Below, piece after piece: positions 47,101 through 58,963 of a stretch of 64,000 nucleotides of DNA. The stretch's first letter is position 1. Every line of letters begins with the position of its first letter. Source of the DNA: Rhodamnia argentea (lineage: Eukaryota > Streptophyta > Magnoliopsida > Myrtales > Myrtaceae); the NCBI RefSeq assembly GCF_020921035.1, contig NC_063157.1:11878001-11942000 (forward strand). Direction: 5' to 3'. The position numbers and the translations under genes are program-made. The notes beneath the pieces are model-generated. The model was not told the DNA's origin, did no database searches, and saw only the letters and a list, made by a program, of their open reading frames with translations.

Positions 47101-50100
47101 TTAATACTAGGCAAAAAGACCGGACTAAGTGTGAGGGGAAGTATTAGAGTAATTAAATATTAAACCATGCCTTCATCTAACAGCTTAAGCTTTTAGAACA
47201 GTTGGTAGTAGTCCTACAAAATCTCACAAGAAGCAACCCCGAGAGCTCAAATTACATATTCACAGGAGAGAGTGGAACTAATTTTCTTTTGCAGTGGAAA
47301 GAGGAGTAGCCTTTACAAGGTCATTCACCTTAAAAGTTACCACAGAACCAACTATTATACAATCAAAGACAACAATCACAGCAAGAGAGGCGAGATAATC
47401 TTACCTATGATGGAAAGAAAAAAACTGCTTGCATAGTCTAGGAATTGGTACTTAGGGTCAGACTGGTTTTTCACCATGCAGCACATTATAACAGTATCAC
47501 ACAATTGACAGAAAGGGAATCCAAGTTCATAGTTCTTTGCACCCATATGGATGTACAATTTCACCAGCATCACGAACTTAATGCTTAGTATCCAAGCAAA
47601 AGCATGCTCTCCTAAAGACTTAGCTTTGCCAGCATAATTACTAGACACTCAGTCACATCACCTTTTTCGTACCAACTCAAAGAGAACTAGCTTGCAAGTT
47701 TCTTCCTTCATATAGAACACCTTACAAATAAAGCATTTTACACACATTAAGGCCCATCCATGCAAACAGGAACTTCAAAATAGGGGGTGTAATAGGAAAG
47801 TTACAGCTTATCTTATATGACAATCATGGAGCCTTGGAATGATAGGTGAGATGACATGTAAAATCTCAGTGTTTTTCCCATACACTAGATGACATGCAAT
47901 AAGTCTAGATTAAGTGATCAATGCACTTTGAAGAAGAAACCTGAATGTTTGCAACTGCTGGGATTAATCAGCCATCAACATAAACGTTGCCAGGAACTAA
48001 GGCATGTCCTCTTTTTCTATCAGAGTTCACCAAACAGCAACATTCTAGAAAGTTAAAAAAAATTTAGTATCAGTAGGACTGATGCATGGCAGAACTAAAG
48101 CAACCGATCAAGATTGACGGTGAAGCAGCTTAAGTTAAGACTTAGGAAGAGACATGGTTATGTTACTTGCGGAAAAAGACGTGCATTCGCATATGTTAAG
48201 TTCAGATGAGTAGCCCTTATATACTCCAAAAGCAAAACAAGAAACTAGCGAGTCAGTCAGTAATCGTAGTGAGTACTCGTAGTGTGATCAAGTATATAAA
48301 ACGAGAAAGTCTGGCAAACCGGAGCTTCAACATCAGAAAACAGAAAAAGATATTTAGTCTCTTGATCCAGTTCTTCCTCCTCTCATTTTTTTCTCTGACT
48401 TGTCCCTCATTCTCCATTTTTGTCATCTATTTCATTCTCACAGTCTTGCCAAAATTTCTACACATATCAAATGATATCAGAGCACTTTCCAGGCTGCTGA
48501 AGGTATTGAAGGAACTAATTTGGAATTTCAAGTTATTGAAGAATTGTTTAAAAGTCTGCTTCAAAAACGAGATGACTTCATATACATGTTACAAAAAAGC
48601 TCTCAGAAACAATTAGATTAATTAATAGAGATCAATCACATGCATTACAACTTACTATTGGAACTAAAAAAGGGCATACTGAATAACTTCAATGATTTGG
48701 CTCATTGATATTCCTAGAATAGTAGATGCTATCACATTCAATCATACTCAATCCGATGGAATTGTTGATCTTAAAGGGGATCTTCTAAATTTCACGGGAG
48801 GCATTTTCTCTTGGTTTCGTCCAGTCACTAATAGCATGATTAGTTTTAAATAATAGTATATAGAAATAACACTCGTAAAGAATCCATCGAAACCAAGAAG
48901 AACGGATCTGCCTGCCATCCACATCAAAATAGATGGAGTTCTCCAAAAGAGCCTGGTACTGGAGGAAGCCCTCCTAAGGATAAGAAACATAGGGCTAAAC
49001 CTATATAATCTTGAATGTTATTAGTTCTGGTAGAACCTATAGTTTATCACCTGACGAAATTTTCTGTTCTAATACTCTACTCAAGACTTAATAGTATTCA
49101 TTAAATCACTTCCTATCTAACGGAAGCCTATCGAATCAAATGATAAAGAACTTTTTGAGAAAAAGATGCCTTTGCCCATGCTGAGATGAAAATCAGTTCA
49201 TGTAACAGTAAAAAGGTTTCGCTTAATATGTGGCCATGAGATAGGGATTAAGTGGAACAAAATGGACAGAGTGGTGGAGTTGTGAAAACACCTTTGCTTC
49301 CCTATTTTGGACCTTAGTTCCCCAGAACAATATGCTACTAACACTATGTATGGATGGTATGAATTGCCTAAACGAGAATTTTCAACAGCAAATAACGAGA
49401 GCTATTACTCGCTACATCGAAAAATTTCCATTAATGCATAATGTAAATCCATTGTTAAATCAGAACTCCGCATGTCAAATGAAATATTTGTAGCTATCTG
49501 CTCAAGCAGTGGTTAAAATTCTATCCGAATACTTAAATAAACTAGATAGACTTTTCTCTTCGTCTTAGGTCGATGGATCATCTCGACTTGAAGATACCCT
49601 ACATGTGTAATGTACATTCCAATTGACCGAGGCTAATTCTAATTGTTTTGTTCCGAAGCAAAGATATACATGGAGCGGTTCGTACTATTTAGACATTCAC
49701 GACGAAGACTCTTACTGCGCCACCGTCCACTTCTTTCTTCAGTATAACCAAAGAGAGATCTATGCATAGCAAAATTGAGCCGCTCCCAAAAAGTGAAAGA
49801 TCCTCTAGATTGGAGAAGATCCCACTTCAAGGTTGAGCTTTGGTAAGCTCTCAACAAGAAGGTGAAAATCGTCATGTAAACTCAGTATTTGAAGTAAATG
49901 AGGTATTTAAGGGAGGCATGGGATTTACACTTAAAAGAAATTTTAGAATAAATGAGGACAATTTCGGTTCGGTCCATTTGTAGAGGAAAAGGTCTGTATT
50001 CTTGTAAACACAATCAGTTAATGAAGGTCAAAGAAGATAATCGGAAGTTGTTAAAATCTCTGAAGGTAATGATCATTCTGGTGCTCACTTTTCTTTTGAT

Positions 50101-51913
50101 CATCCTTTCCCAAGACAAGGTCCATTTGTAGAGGACAAGGTCTGTATTCTTGTAAACACAATCAATTAATGAAGGTGGAAGAAGATAATCAGCAATAGTT
50201 GAAATCTCCAAAGGCAATGATCGTTCTGGTGTTCACTTTTCTTTCGATCATCCTTACCAAGACAGAACCACTATTCAAATTCAACAGTAGTTTTCACAGT
50301 GGAGATTAATGACTAGATGAGTAGACTTCCGAAAGAAAATAAGGAGAAATACCACAAGAAAGGCACCTCCTAAATTGTAACTAACATAACAACTTAACAA
50401 CTTTGAAGTGCAAGAGCAAGTTAGCAGATGCTATGAGAACATTGATGCATGGCAGCAATTAAGAAACTGAAGAAGATTGATGATGAAGCAGCTGGAGTTA
50501 GGAATACTTAGTTACTTGGGGAAAAAGTGCATTGAATGTGAGTTAAGTTTCTGTAAACACTTAGTCATAATTCATTAGTGAATTGATTGGCAGTTTGTTG
50601 TTTCATAATTCAGTATGTAACAGGAGTAAGTGTGGCAAACAGGAAATCCAACATTATTTAAATGGCAGAGATTTTCCCTCCGGATCTTGTTCTTACTCCT
50701 CTCCTCTGGGTTTTTCTCTCACTCCTCTCATTTCCCATTCTTAACCTCTACTTCAATCTCTAAAATCTTCTCTAGCTTAATACAGTTGTCATGGACTAAG
50801 ACCTCTTTAATGTCTAAAAGGCATAACAACAAAGGTAAAGTTGACTTGTTAAGTTAAGCTAACCTATGAAATTCTCCGAATAACTTCTACTTTGGTGCAT
50901 ATACCAAATCATAGCTGCTAAACCGCATTTTTGAAACAGATATTGTGCAAGAATCATACTAACAACCACACTACGTACAAAGGAGCTAAAATAGAATGAA
51001 CAACGATCTAAGCAACACCTTTTTGGCAAAAGTAAATACAACAGCACAAAAAAAGCCACTCACCAGATGCAGGGTGCTTATCATTCTTCCCTTCAAAACT
51101 AACATTGCGAGCATTCTCGAAGTTTCCTGCAATCCCACTTCCAGTCACTCCATTAGGCAACTGCCGATTACCGAGCTTCCCATTCGGATTCAAATTCCTG
51201 ACTCTCTTGCTTCCTCCCTTAACAATAGCCATCAAATTGAAAACCCGAACCCCATTCTCCTCCCCCAAAACAATCAACCCGAAAGAAAAACTAATCGACC
51301 AAACCGGCTTGCAACACTCGATCACCGCACACCTCATCAACTCCAAAGCCCCCCCATCATGACCCCCACCACCAGTAACCCCATCTCTCAGGGCCTTGAC
51401 CGCGAAAACCCATATCTTGCCGCTCGAAATCGAGTACATGGCGAAGAAATTGGTCGACCCAGAAATCTTAATTGAAACCCCATGACGATTATCGAACACG
51501 ACGCCGGAGCTGGGGTCAAAGCTGAGGCCTTTCTGCTTGCAAACGACTCGGGCCCTAGCGAACTTGTTGCCGCTGCTCTGGAGGACAAAGAAGCGGAGCA
51601 GAATCTGGGACCCGCCCCTGTGCGGGCCGGAGACGAGGAAAACGACCCGCGAGCTCGAATCGTCCGCATCCCGCCGGAGGAGGAGGAAGGCGGAGGAGGA
51701 AGAAGGAGGGGGGACGAGGGTCTGCGGAGGGGGGAGGGAGGAGGAGGAGGGGAGAGAGAGAGGGGAGAGACGAGGGTAGAGAGAGAAGGACGAGTCGGAG
51801 TGCATGAGGGCGAGAGAGAGAGAGTGGGGGTCATAGAGGATGGAGGCGATGGCCGGAGAGGGGGAGAGAGAGAGGTTGGGGATGGTTAGCTTGGAGGCTT
51901 GAACAACAACCAT
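44110..51913 (-). CDS. Uncharacterised conserved plant protein, propeller-like repeats
   Basis: Five exons on the minus strand: 51913-51064, 45581-45276, 45074-44949, 44644-44564, 44138-44110. All introns are phase 1, and the exons total 1392 nt or 463 residues. The last exon holds only nine codons (GSLYAYAIS, stop), which my memory of the family ending helped locate. Scattered blade-like strands ([38 protein letters not shown]) suggest a WD40-like propeller without clean WD signatures. An N-terminal Ser/Pro-rich loop covers about 45-75, and a Gly/Asn-rich linker precedes exon 2. Its function is unknown and I give none. Exon 1 is GC-rich and the rest AT-rich. Intron 1 spans 5.5 kb and carries an LTR element. 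Downstream exons could have alternatives I did not detect. Confidence 0.82.
46950..47250 (+). repeat. TRIM/SINE-like repeat, about 1.5 units of 201 bp
   Basis: The phrase 'ttaaatattaaa[tc]ca' plus 'gcc[tc]ccatctaa[tc]ag[tc]ttaag' plus 'agaacagttg' occurs at about 46956 and again at 47157. Between the copies is 'catgatatcaaagc', a degraded tRNA-Met primer-binding word, and 'gagttcaaatcgccc'. This layout (terminal repeat, primer site, short interior, terminal repeat) recalls terminal-repeat retrotransposons in miniature. It lies in intron 1 of the propeller-like gene. Confidence 0.5.
48080..50791 (+). mobile_element. Degraded LTR retrotransposon inside an intron, 2.7 kb
   Basis: The 5' LTR (48080-48469) and 3' LTR (50443-50791) both start TGATGCATGGCAG and end near TCA. 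They share 'gaagcag', 'ggaaaaag', 'tggcaaac' and a CT-rich tail in the same order. A primer-binding word TGATATCAGAGC follows the 5' LTR at 48472-48483. Flanking 5-mers AGGAC and TGGAC match in four of five bases, suggesting a target duplication. The interior has many stops and only faint Copia-gag-like text (about 48500-48760), so it is non-autonomous or decayed. It lies antisense to its host gene. A 148-bp tandem duplication sits in its interior at 49971-50264. Confidence 0.72.
49971..50264 (+). repeat. Tandem duplication, two copies of about 148 bp
   Basis: Both copies (49971-50118 and 50119-50264) start 'ggtccatttgtagagg' and run through 'aaggtctgtattcttgtaaa', 'aatgatc[ag]ttctggtg' and 'gatcatcctt'. 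The duplication lies in the LTR element just before the 3' LTR. Confidence 0.9.
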
Positions 51914-54068
51914 GAGAGCTCAAAAAGCGACTGCTGGAGCTCTGGCTGTTGGTGATTCTTTCAGGTGCGAGCGAGCGAGCGAGAGAAAGAGAGAGACACA
52001 GGACATGGCTTGGCCTGTCGGGCTAAGGAAGAATGGTGGGAGATCCAAGGTCGTTGTTAATTATTATTTTAATCGTGTTAGTGCCCCGTCGTGCTCGTTT
52101 AGTGATTCTAACCTGAAAACTGGGAGAGATAAGCTTGGAGGTTTCCTTTCAAGGGGAAGAGATTTTTAAAAAAAAAATTGAGCAAATTTTCTAGCACTAA
52201 ATTTTAGACCATATTTCTATACAAATCAAATAATTTCTTGGTTTATCGACAAAAAAACTAATAATAATAATCATACGAGGATGATCAGATATTACCTTTA
52301 ATGTAAGCTCTGCAATTAATGCCTAGCATACGAGATCTAGTTAAAAGTCATCCTAAAATTGAAAATCGAAGATTTATTTTAAAACTTTAGTATTTAAGCT
52401 CACACACAAGTATACATAAAAAGAAACATAGCAATTTCGCCAATTTCACGCACATATTCTCATCCATCGGACTTTCAGTCAAAGATATTAGTGTGGCCGG
52501 GTTTAATTCATTTTGAATTTAAAGATTGCATTTTAGCCGTTTTAAACATTATTCTTCTTACCATGGATCCCATGCTTATTCGAGGTGAATATCTAGCGCA
52601 CATCTAATATTTGTTGACAAAATAGGCTATTTCTCATGAAGTGTACCGTCACTTAATTATGCATTTTTGTGGTGTGCCAAAACGCCAAAAAACCATTGGC
52701 AAATCTGTCAAAACGGATTGGCCCGAATTGGAATAACTCCTCTGAACGGGGTCCCAAAATAAAATACTTACTTTAATCGATGATTTTCAAATCTTAGAAG
52801 AGTATTTTACATACATCGCAAAACCATCCCGTGGAGATCTTATGAATAGTCCAAATCCTCGTATAGAAAAATAACTAGAAGAATTCAACGAGGGGAAAAA
52901 ATTAAAAAGAGGAAACATTATGCAAAGTTGTCACTTGCCTCGTCATCCGCACTTGTCATCTATGTTCGTCGCGAGAAATTTTAGATCGTTTGCCGCTATG
53001 GTCTTTATTTGCCATATCAGACTTTATCAGTTTACATTTTCCACTTCAATCGTCACGATTTCCAAAGTACTTATGGTGACTTATGCACGTGTGGCTTTTA
53101 TTCTCGTATGCAGATTGACACGATTTATTGAGATTGGCCATTTCCAAAGTACACAATGATTATTGGATTGGGCACATCTGAACTTTCAATGTTTTTCCCA
53201 ATCAAGCACTTGAACTTTTTTTTTTTTCCAGTTAAGCAGTTGAACTCTTCAAACGGGTATGGCGAGCCTTGAACTTGTGTAGCCGGTTGCCGGCCATGAC
53301 GAAGGCCCGACAACCGGCGGATGAAGAAGAAAAAGAGAAAAAAAGAAGTATAAAAAGTAATTTTAATATAAAAATAAAAATTATTAAAAAAATCGATTTT
53401 TTTTCCTCTGATAAAGTTAAGATATTAGAATTATTTTTCAAATGAGATCCAAACATTAGAAAATGTTTTCGGTCACACATCACCACTCAAAGGAAATCAA
53501 ACCGTTTTTCTGAAAATGAAACATCTCGTAAAACATTTTGATGATTTCTAAACTATCCTTGATATATGTTCTATCTTGTTATGTGCATATGTTTGTTAAA
53601 ATTTTCAAGGATCACATGATATCCATGACACAGCCATCATGTGAGGATCGCGTATCATCCGAAGCGTTTTTATGAAAACATCACGTGAAAACTTAAAAGA
53701 TTTGATAATTGATGATGTTTGTATCTGACACTCAAAGATCAAGTCTTCGGTTTTGTTTGCTCTTCAACACATAAAATGTTCTTTGAAAAAAGAAGAAAAT
53801 AGCCATTGTTTGATGGAAATACACGATGGGAAGATAAATTAGCTTCTTAGGAACGGTAAGCTAGCACATGTCAGAATTTAGTAGGGCAGTCAGCATGAAA
53901 CAACAGTTGAAAGCACCTATTTTTGGATAGCCTACATTGGTTCAGAAAAAGCAGTTGTATGGGCAGTTCTGGTTCTGAAGTTGTAGGTCAAACTGTCTCT
54001 AATGGCTCTTTTGGATCTCCTCCACATTGTTCATCGGGTAATGTTGCTGATGTCTATTAAAGAGCAGA

Positions 54069-54107
<39 letters not shown>

Positions 54108-54833
54108 GAATAAATACAGACTCCAAACATTTGCTCAAAGCTGTTTTTCTTGTTGATCATTTGATGTACTAAAAAACATCTTCTTGAGATAATTTTACTG
54201 CTTTGTAACCTTGAGAAAGTCAAGTGTACTGATCCAGTAGTGTGACTAAATTTAGATAATGTGACATATCATCTAAAGGATCAGCACATACTGTTTGTAA
54301 TTTGAAGTAGTTGGTAGTGCATTTTAGCCCGAATTGTGGTTTTTAATTCTATAGAGTGGATGTAGACTTTGCATATAAGCCAAATCAGTATATATCTTGT
54401 GTGCTTGTGTTTTAAATGATATTTATTGATCCTTGTGCACATCTAGATATTGTTTCATGAAACATCTTTTGCGACCCGATCTTTTCTTCACACCTATTTA
54501 TTTGCGCATAAATTGAAAAGGTTTCAAATAACCTATTTAACTCCCTCTAGGTTGTATTGTTAGCCCTAATAAATTTTGGAAATCATCTTCCTTTTTCATG
54601 AAAATTTTCTCCAAACAAAAGCACTCTTAGAAAAAATTTAGGTACTTAAAGTATCATTACTCTAAGTAATTATTAAGGAAAATCTAGGACTCCAAGGCAC
54701 CATAAATTGGGGATTTTAGGATTGAAAATTTCGAGGTCGCCCAGGTAAGTTTTGGGTATAAAACGAATTCCAATAGAAGGCTCTAACTCAGTTTTTCAGC
54801 AATTTGACATGAATCTCTCTTACGATTGTTATA
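51914..54833. other. Intergenic, no gene; includes (GA)16
   Basis: The first 200 bp are the upstream region of the propeller-like gene. A pure GA microsatellite runs 54073-54104. 'gcacttgaac' / 'gcagttgaac' phrases at about 53205-53250 belong to another short repeat. I see no open frame with a known signature. Confidence 0.5.
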
Positions 54834-55220
54834 GAGAAAATAACACAAATGGCTTGAACTTTGGCTCAATATATAATGTGATCCCCGAACTGTAGCTCAA
54901 TGTGGTCCTTGCACTTTAATTAATTCAATGTGATCCTTAAACTTTGGTACATTTTTAATTTAGTCCCTGAAGTACAAGAAAATGTTCAATATTATCTTTG
55001 AACTTGAATTAATTGAAGGACAATCTTGAATATTTTCATATAGTTCGGGGACTCAGTTGAATATGTTATAAAAGTTCGGGAACTATAACGAATAAATTGA
55101 AAATTCATGGACCATATTGCAAGTTGAACTAAAGTTCGGGGACCATATTGAACAAATTAAAAGTTCATGAATCATATTATATATTAAGCTAAAATGCAAA
55201 GATCATTTGTGTCATTAATC
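54834..55220. repeat. Family-C fold-back repeat, about 385 bp
   Basis: The left arm carries repeated 'aatgtgatcc[tc][tc]aaactttgg' units. The right arm carries the reverse-complement 'gttcggggaccatattgaac' units, ending 'atgcaaagatcatttgtg' plus 'tcatt'. The central switch is at about 54990-55030. This is one of the clearest examples of the family. Confidence 0.65.
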
Positions 55221-55515
55221 CATCATCATAGGTCGTAGTTTTCATTCGTGGCTGCTTCTATATTCCATCGTCTCTTGACAACTTTCCTTGATCATGGACC
55301 AATCATCACTTTGTCTATAGTTCACGTGGACCAAAAACATCTTAATCATTGATTATGTGAATTTCACCGTCGATTTCAAATAACAAATAACCCTAATGGG
55401 TTTGATCCGCGTGATCCGAGCATTTTAAGTTTCTTGGTATTTCGTGTCGTGCGTCCTTTTGCTTCTGAACGAAATTGGTCTTATGGGCTGCCAAATTGGT
55501 TGCCTTGTGCAGTTT

Positions 55516-55715
55516 TGTTGCAGGAAAATTATCAAAAAAACTTTAAACCTATTACAATTATGCCAATTCAGTCATAAATTTTTTTTTTTTCCAATTGAGT
55601 CCTAAATTTTTTATAATTGTGCCAATTCAGCTCACTTTACCGCCGACATCGACGTGGCGTCGTTCCAGTGCCGACGTGGATAATTTTTATTAATTTTTAG
55701 TTTTTTACTAAACAT
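55516..55715. repeat. Family-A repeat, left half only
   Basis: It starts 'ggaaaattatc', continues 'aaacctattacaattatgcc' and the 'gacgtggcgtcg' block, then ends abruptly where unrelated DNA begins. No matching right half is found nearby. Confidence 0.5.
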
Positions 55716-58371
55716 GATATCAAAGGACCGGAACCTTCTTTTTTTGAAAATAAAGTGAGTACGTGCGTGTTAGGTGCTTAGTTAATTCAAGATCCATGAT
55801 ACACGTGTTCAAACTAAATATTTTTCAATTCACATCTCCATAAAGAAGTGAAAGTTATCAAGTTCATGAATCAAATATATATGCGAAGTCTAAGATGTAA
55901 CTGTTCTCATGTAAAACTTGCTAATTTCATTCATTAGAGATTCTTTTAACAATAATTTGGGGGTAGAGAGGAAGGAAGGGATTCCGTAGAAATAGGAGCA
56001 TGCCTAATTATTAATGTCATCATATACATTGGACTTAATGAGACCTATATGTGCACTCATTTAAGGATAATCAACTCTCAAATGCCCAAATATCACATAA
56101 TAGCCCACTAAGTATGAACTAATAGGGATTCATCTTGTTGGTCATTAGTTAACCAATCACTCTCCCCATAAGATGGCATCACATAACAGCCCTCTAAGAT
56201 TACTAATATTTTAGGTTACTTCTCTTACTTGGCACACTGCCACATCAACGATCTCCGGCAAAAATTGATCGGAATGACTATATTGAAATTTCATGCAACA
56301 TTTTATGACTCAATGGAAAAATTGCAAAATTTAGTACTAAGTTGGCTTTATGTAGTATAAGTTTATGAACTAATTGGACGATTTCCACTCCTCCTATTCC
56401 ACTAGATGTAAACGTCATCTATCACATGTGAGGAAGAGATCCACCCTTTAATCTACCCTCTATTTTTCCCATAATATCAACAACTATTTGTTTTTGTTTG
56501 CAAATATCAACAACTATTTGCTAAAAAAAAATTTGGCACAAAAATAAATACATAGTCTAATAAATAAAAAATCTAAAGAATCATATGCTATGTTTTGCAT
56601 ATGTATTCGATGTATTCAATTCCATAACTCCAATTGATCTTGGCATTTTTTCCGCTTTTAATATTTTAACTTGTAATGAATATGCAATAATCCCATCTTC
56701 AAGAAATAAAATTTGATATCGCTAAATTATGGGTGGAAAAGAATCAAGCCCTCTTAATAATCACAACAACTATTGACATACCCTCATATCTGATTTCAAT
56801 TTTGAATTGAAGTCTCCCCAATAAGATAATAGTTTAAGCTCAAAATTTTTAACCAAACATGCCCTTTTTTTTTACAAGCATCTCTTTGCATAAGTTATGT
56901 TGATGAAAAATAGTGGTTGGCTTTCTCTAACCATAATAACTTGGATTGGGCCTTACAGTTTACAAAGCCCAATTGGTGGCCCAAGGTGAACTGTCATTGA
57001 ATAGGCGTAGTGGTTGGTGGATGCTCTTCCCTTGGAATTTAAATCGGAGAAACAATCAAGAAATTTCTTGTTCGATCAGGGAAAAAAAAAAAAGGAAAAT
57101 TCAAAGAAAAAAGAGTTTATGATTGGGAGAAATTATCGAATATTTCTGAGTGTCAAAACCATTCAACCAATAATATATTCGGATAGTCACTTGAGTATAT
57201 TAGTTTGTACCTTTCTTAACCAACGTCAATTGTTTTCAACTCTAGTCCTAACAACAGATATGACCATATTAACAATTGTGTCATGAATCGCCAAAACCGA
57301 ATCGACACCTTTTCCATGTACAATATCATATTGAGAGACATAAGTATGAAGCCGCAATATTTACAGAAATAAAGCCCTATATCGATGTCGATTGTCGGGC
57401 AAAATAATAACCACCGACGTGGTTGGCCCTCTAGTGTTAGTTCACCTGTCTTTTATGCCGTCACCAGCTCGATTCACGTCGTAAGCAAATTTGCAATAGA
57501 GCTGTGTTAAATTATATAGCCGCAACATGTCTTGTGTGGTAAGACTTCCTAACTGTTAGCTAGTATTTCCATAGGTATTGGTGAAACTAAAAAGGCCAGT
57601 GACAGCCCCCCACTCCTTGGGTCTCTAAATATCCCCTAAAAACAAGGAAAAAATTGTAAAGATACATTCTAGTTTTATGTAAATTAAATTTTACTGTCCA
57701 TCACCCTCAATATGAAATTCTTGGCTCGCTATTATTGATAGGAAATGTGGTGACGAGCTCACAAACCTCTTCATTTTGTAAGGAGTAGCTTTTGTTTAAT
57801 CCAGAGAGCCCATAACTAGTGTGGGAACATCCAAAGAGGGAAAGCAAGCATTGGTCTGACTCTCTCCCCGAAGGAGAGAGGGGGGGGGTAAATTTTTCTA
57901 TGAAAAACTGAAAAGTACACCAAATGCTTGAAAAAGAGAACAAAATGCTGAAAAAAGAATGAGAGATAAGAGCACGAAGATTAAGGATGTCTGCAAGAGT
58001 TTTTGGCCTCGAATGGAGCGGGGCCATCACCCGCACCTTCACCATGACGTTGTCGGACTTGCTTTTCGATCCTATTCTTCTATTTGGAAATATATATGTT
58101 GTAATGCTAATCTGTAAATTCTCTAAATTTTTTTTATGACTTTCTCCAACTCTCCTGTTGAAGATAATATCTACGGCGTTCATGGCGTCGAAAACTAAAG
58201 ATCGAACCATTAAAAATAGGATTTATTTTTTTTCTTTACGTATGATTTCAATGTATCATTCCATATCCGTAACTGAATAAAGCAGTCGGGTACTCTTCAT
58301 TTTGTTAAATGAGTAACAAGTTCTCGAAATAAGTATCCAAACAAAAGCATGATAGCATCTTTTTGTGTACA

Positions 58372-58411
<40 letters not shown>

Positions 58412-58963
58412 CATATTTTCAATTGATTGGAAAAGAATCAGATGAGGAAGAGGGTGTGGAAGGACGGAGGCAGCATGAAGTGGCAAAGAGCGTTAGGGTG
58501 GGGCTTCATGATTGGGATGCGCACGTGGGTGTGGTAAAAAGCTGCCTTTGACCAATCAAACCCTTGTCCGATCTACCCGAATCGAGTTGGCAATTCCGCC
58601 TCACCGGCCCCCACCCCCCAACCTTTTTTCCCCTCGAATTCACACTTCATATTTAGCATCTCCCCCAAAAAAATGTTTGGGAAGCCCTTAAAAAAAATCA
58701 CGAAAGACAACGAAATTACTAATTTCCGCGTTGACATGATATCCCTCGTTAATTTCGGAGGATTGACAATGAACAAAGTAAATATTTAGTTATTAAATCA
58801 TGCTTTTATTTATCAGACATAAAATCAAAATAAGAAGTACTCAATTCAAATTTTTCGAATTCCTATTTACTTTCCTAATTACATATTTTCCTCGCCCGGC
58901 AATAGTGGGGGCTATGGAGACCCCGTTGGCTAGCCGAGTGTTAAACATTATATTATACCGATT
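55716..58963. other. Intergenic; (CT)17 and an unassigned 167-codon frame
   Basis: A CT microsatellite occupies 58374-58407. A minus-strand open frame 57707-58210 begins with ATG and runs 167 codons. It includes a CT-rich, low-complexity piece and has no family signature, so I do not call it a gene. The last 200 bp are the 3' flank of the glycosyltransferase gene. Confidence 0.45.

Noticed and set aside
51482..51889. Long plus-strand ORFs rich in Glu/Gly/Arg
   Set aside because: These are antisense shadows of the GC-rich, Ser/Pro-coding exon 1 of the minus-strand gene.
57707..58210. 167-codon minus-strand ORF
   Set aside because: Has an ATG and good length but contains low-complexity CT-rich sequence and no known motif; kept only as a note.
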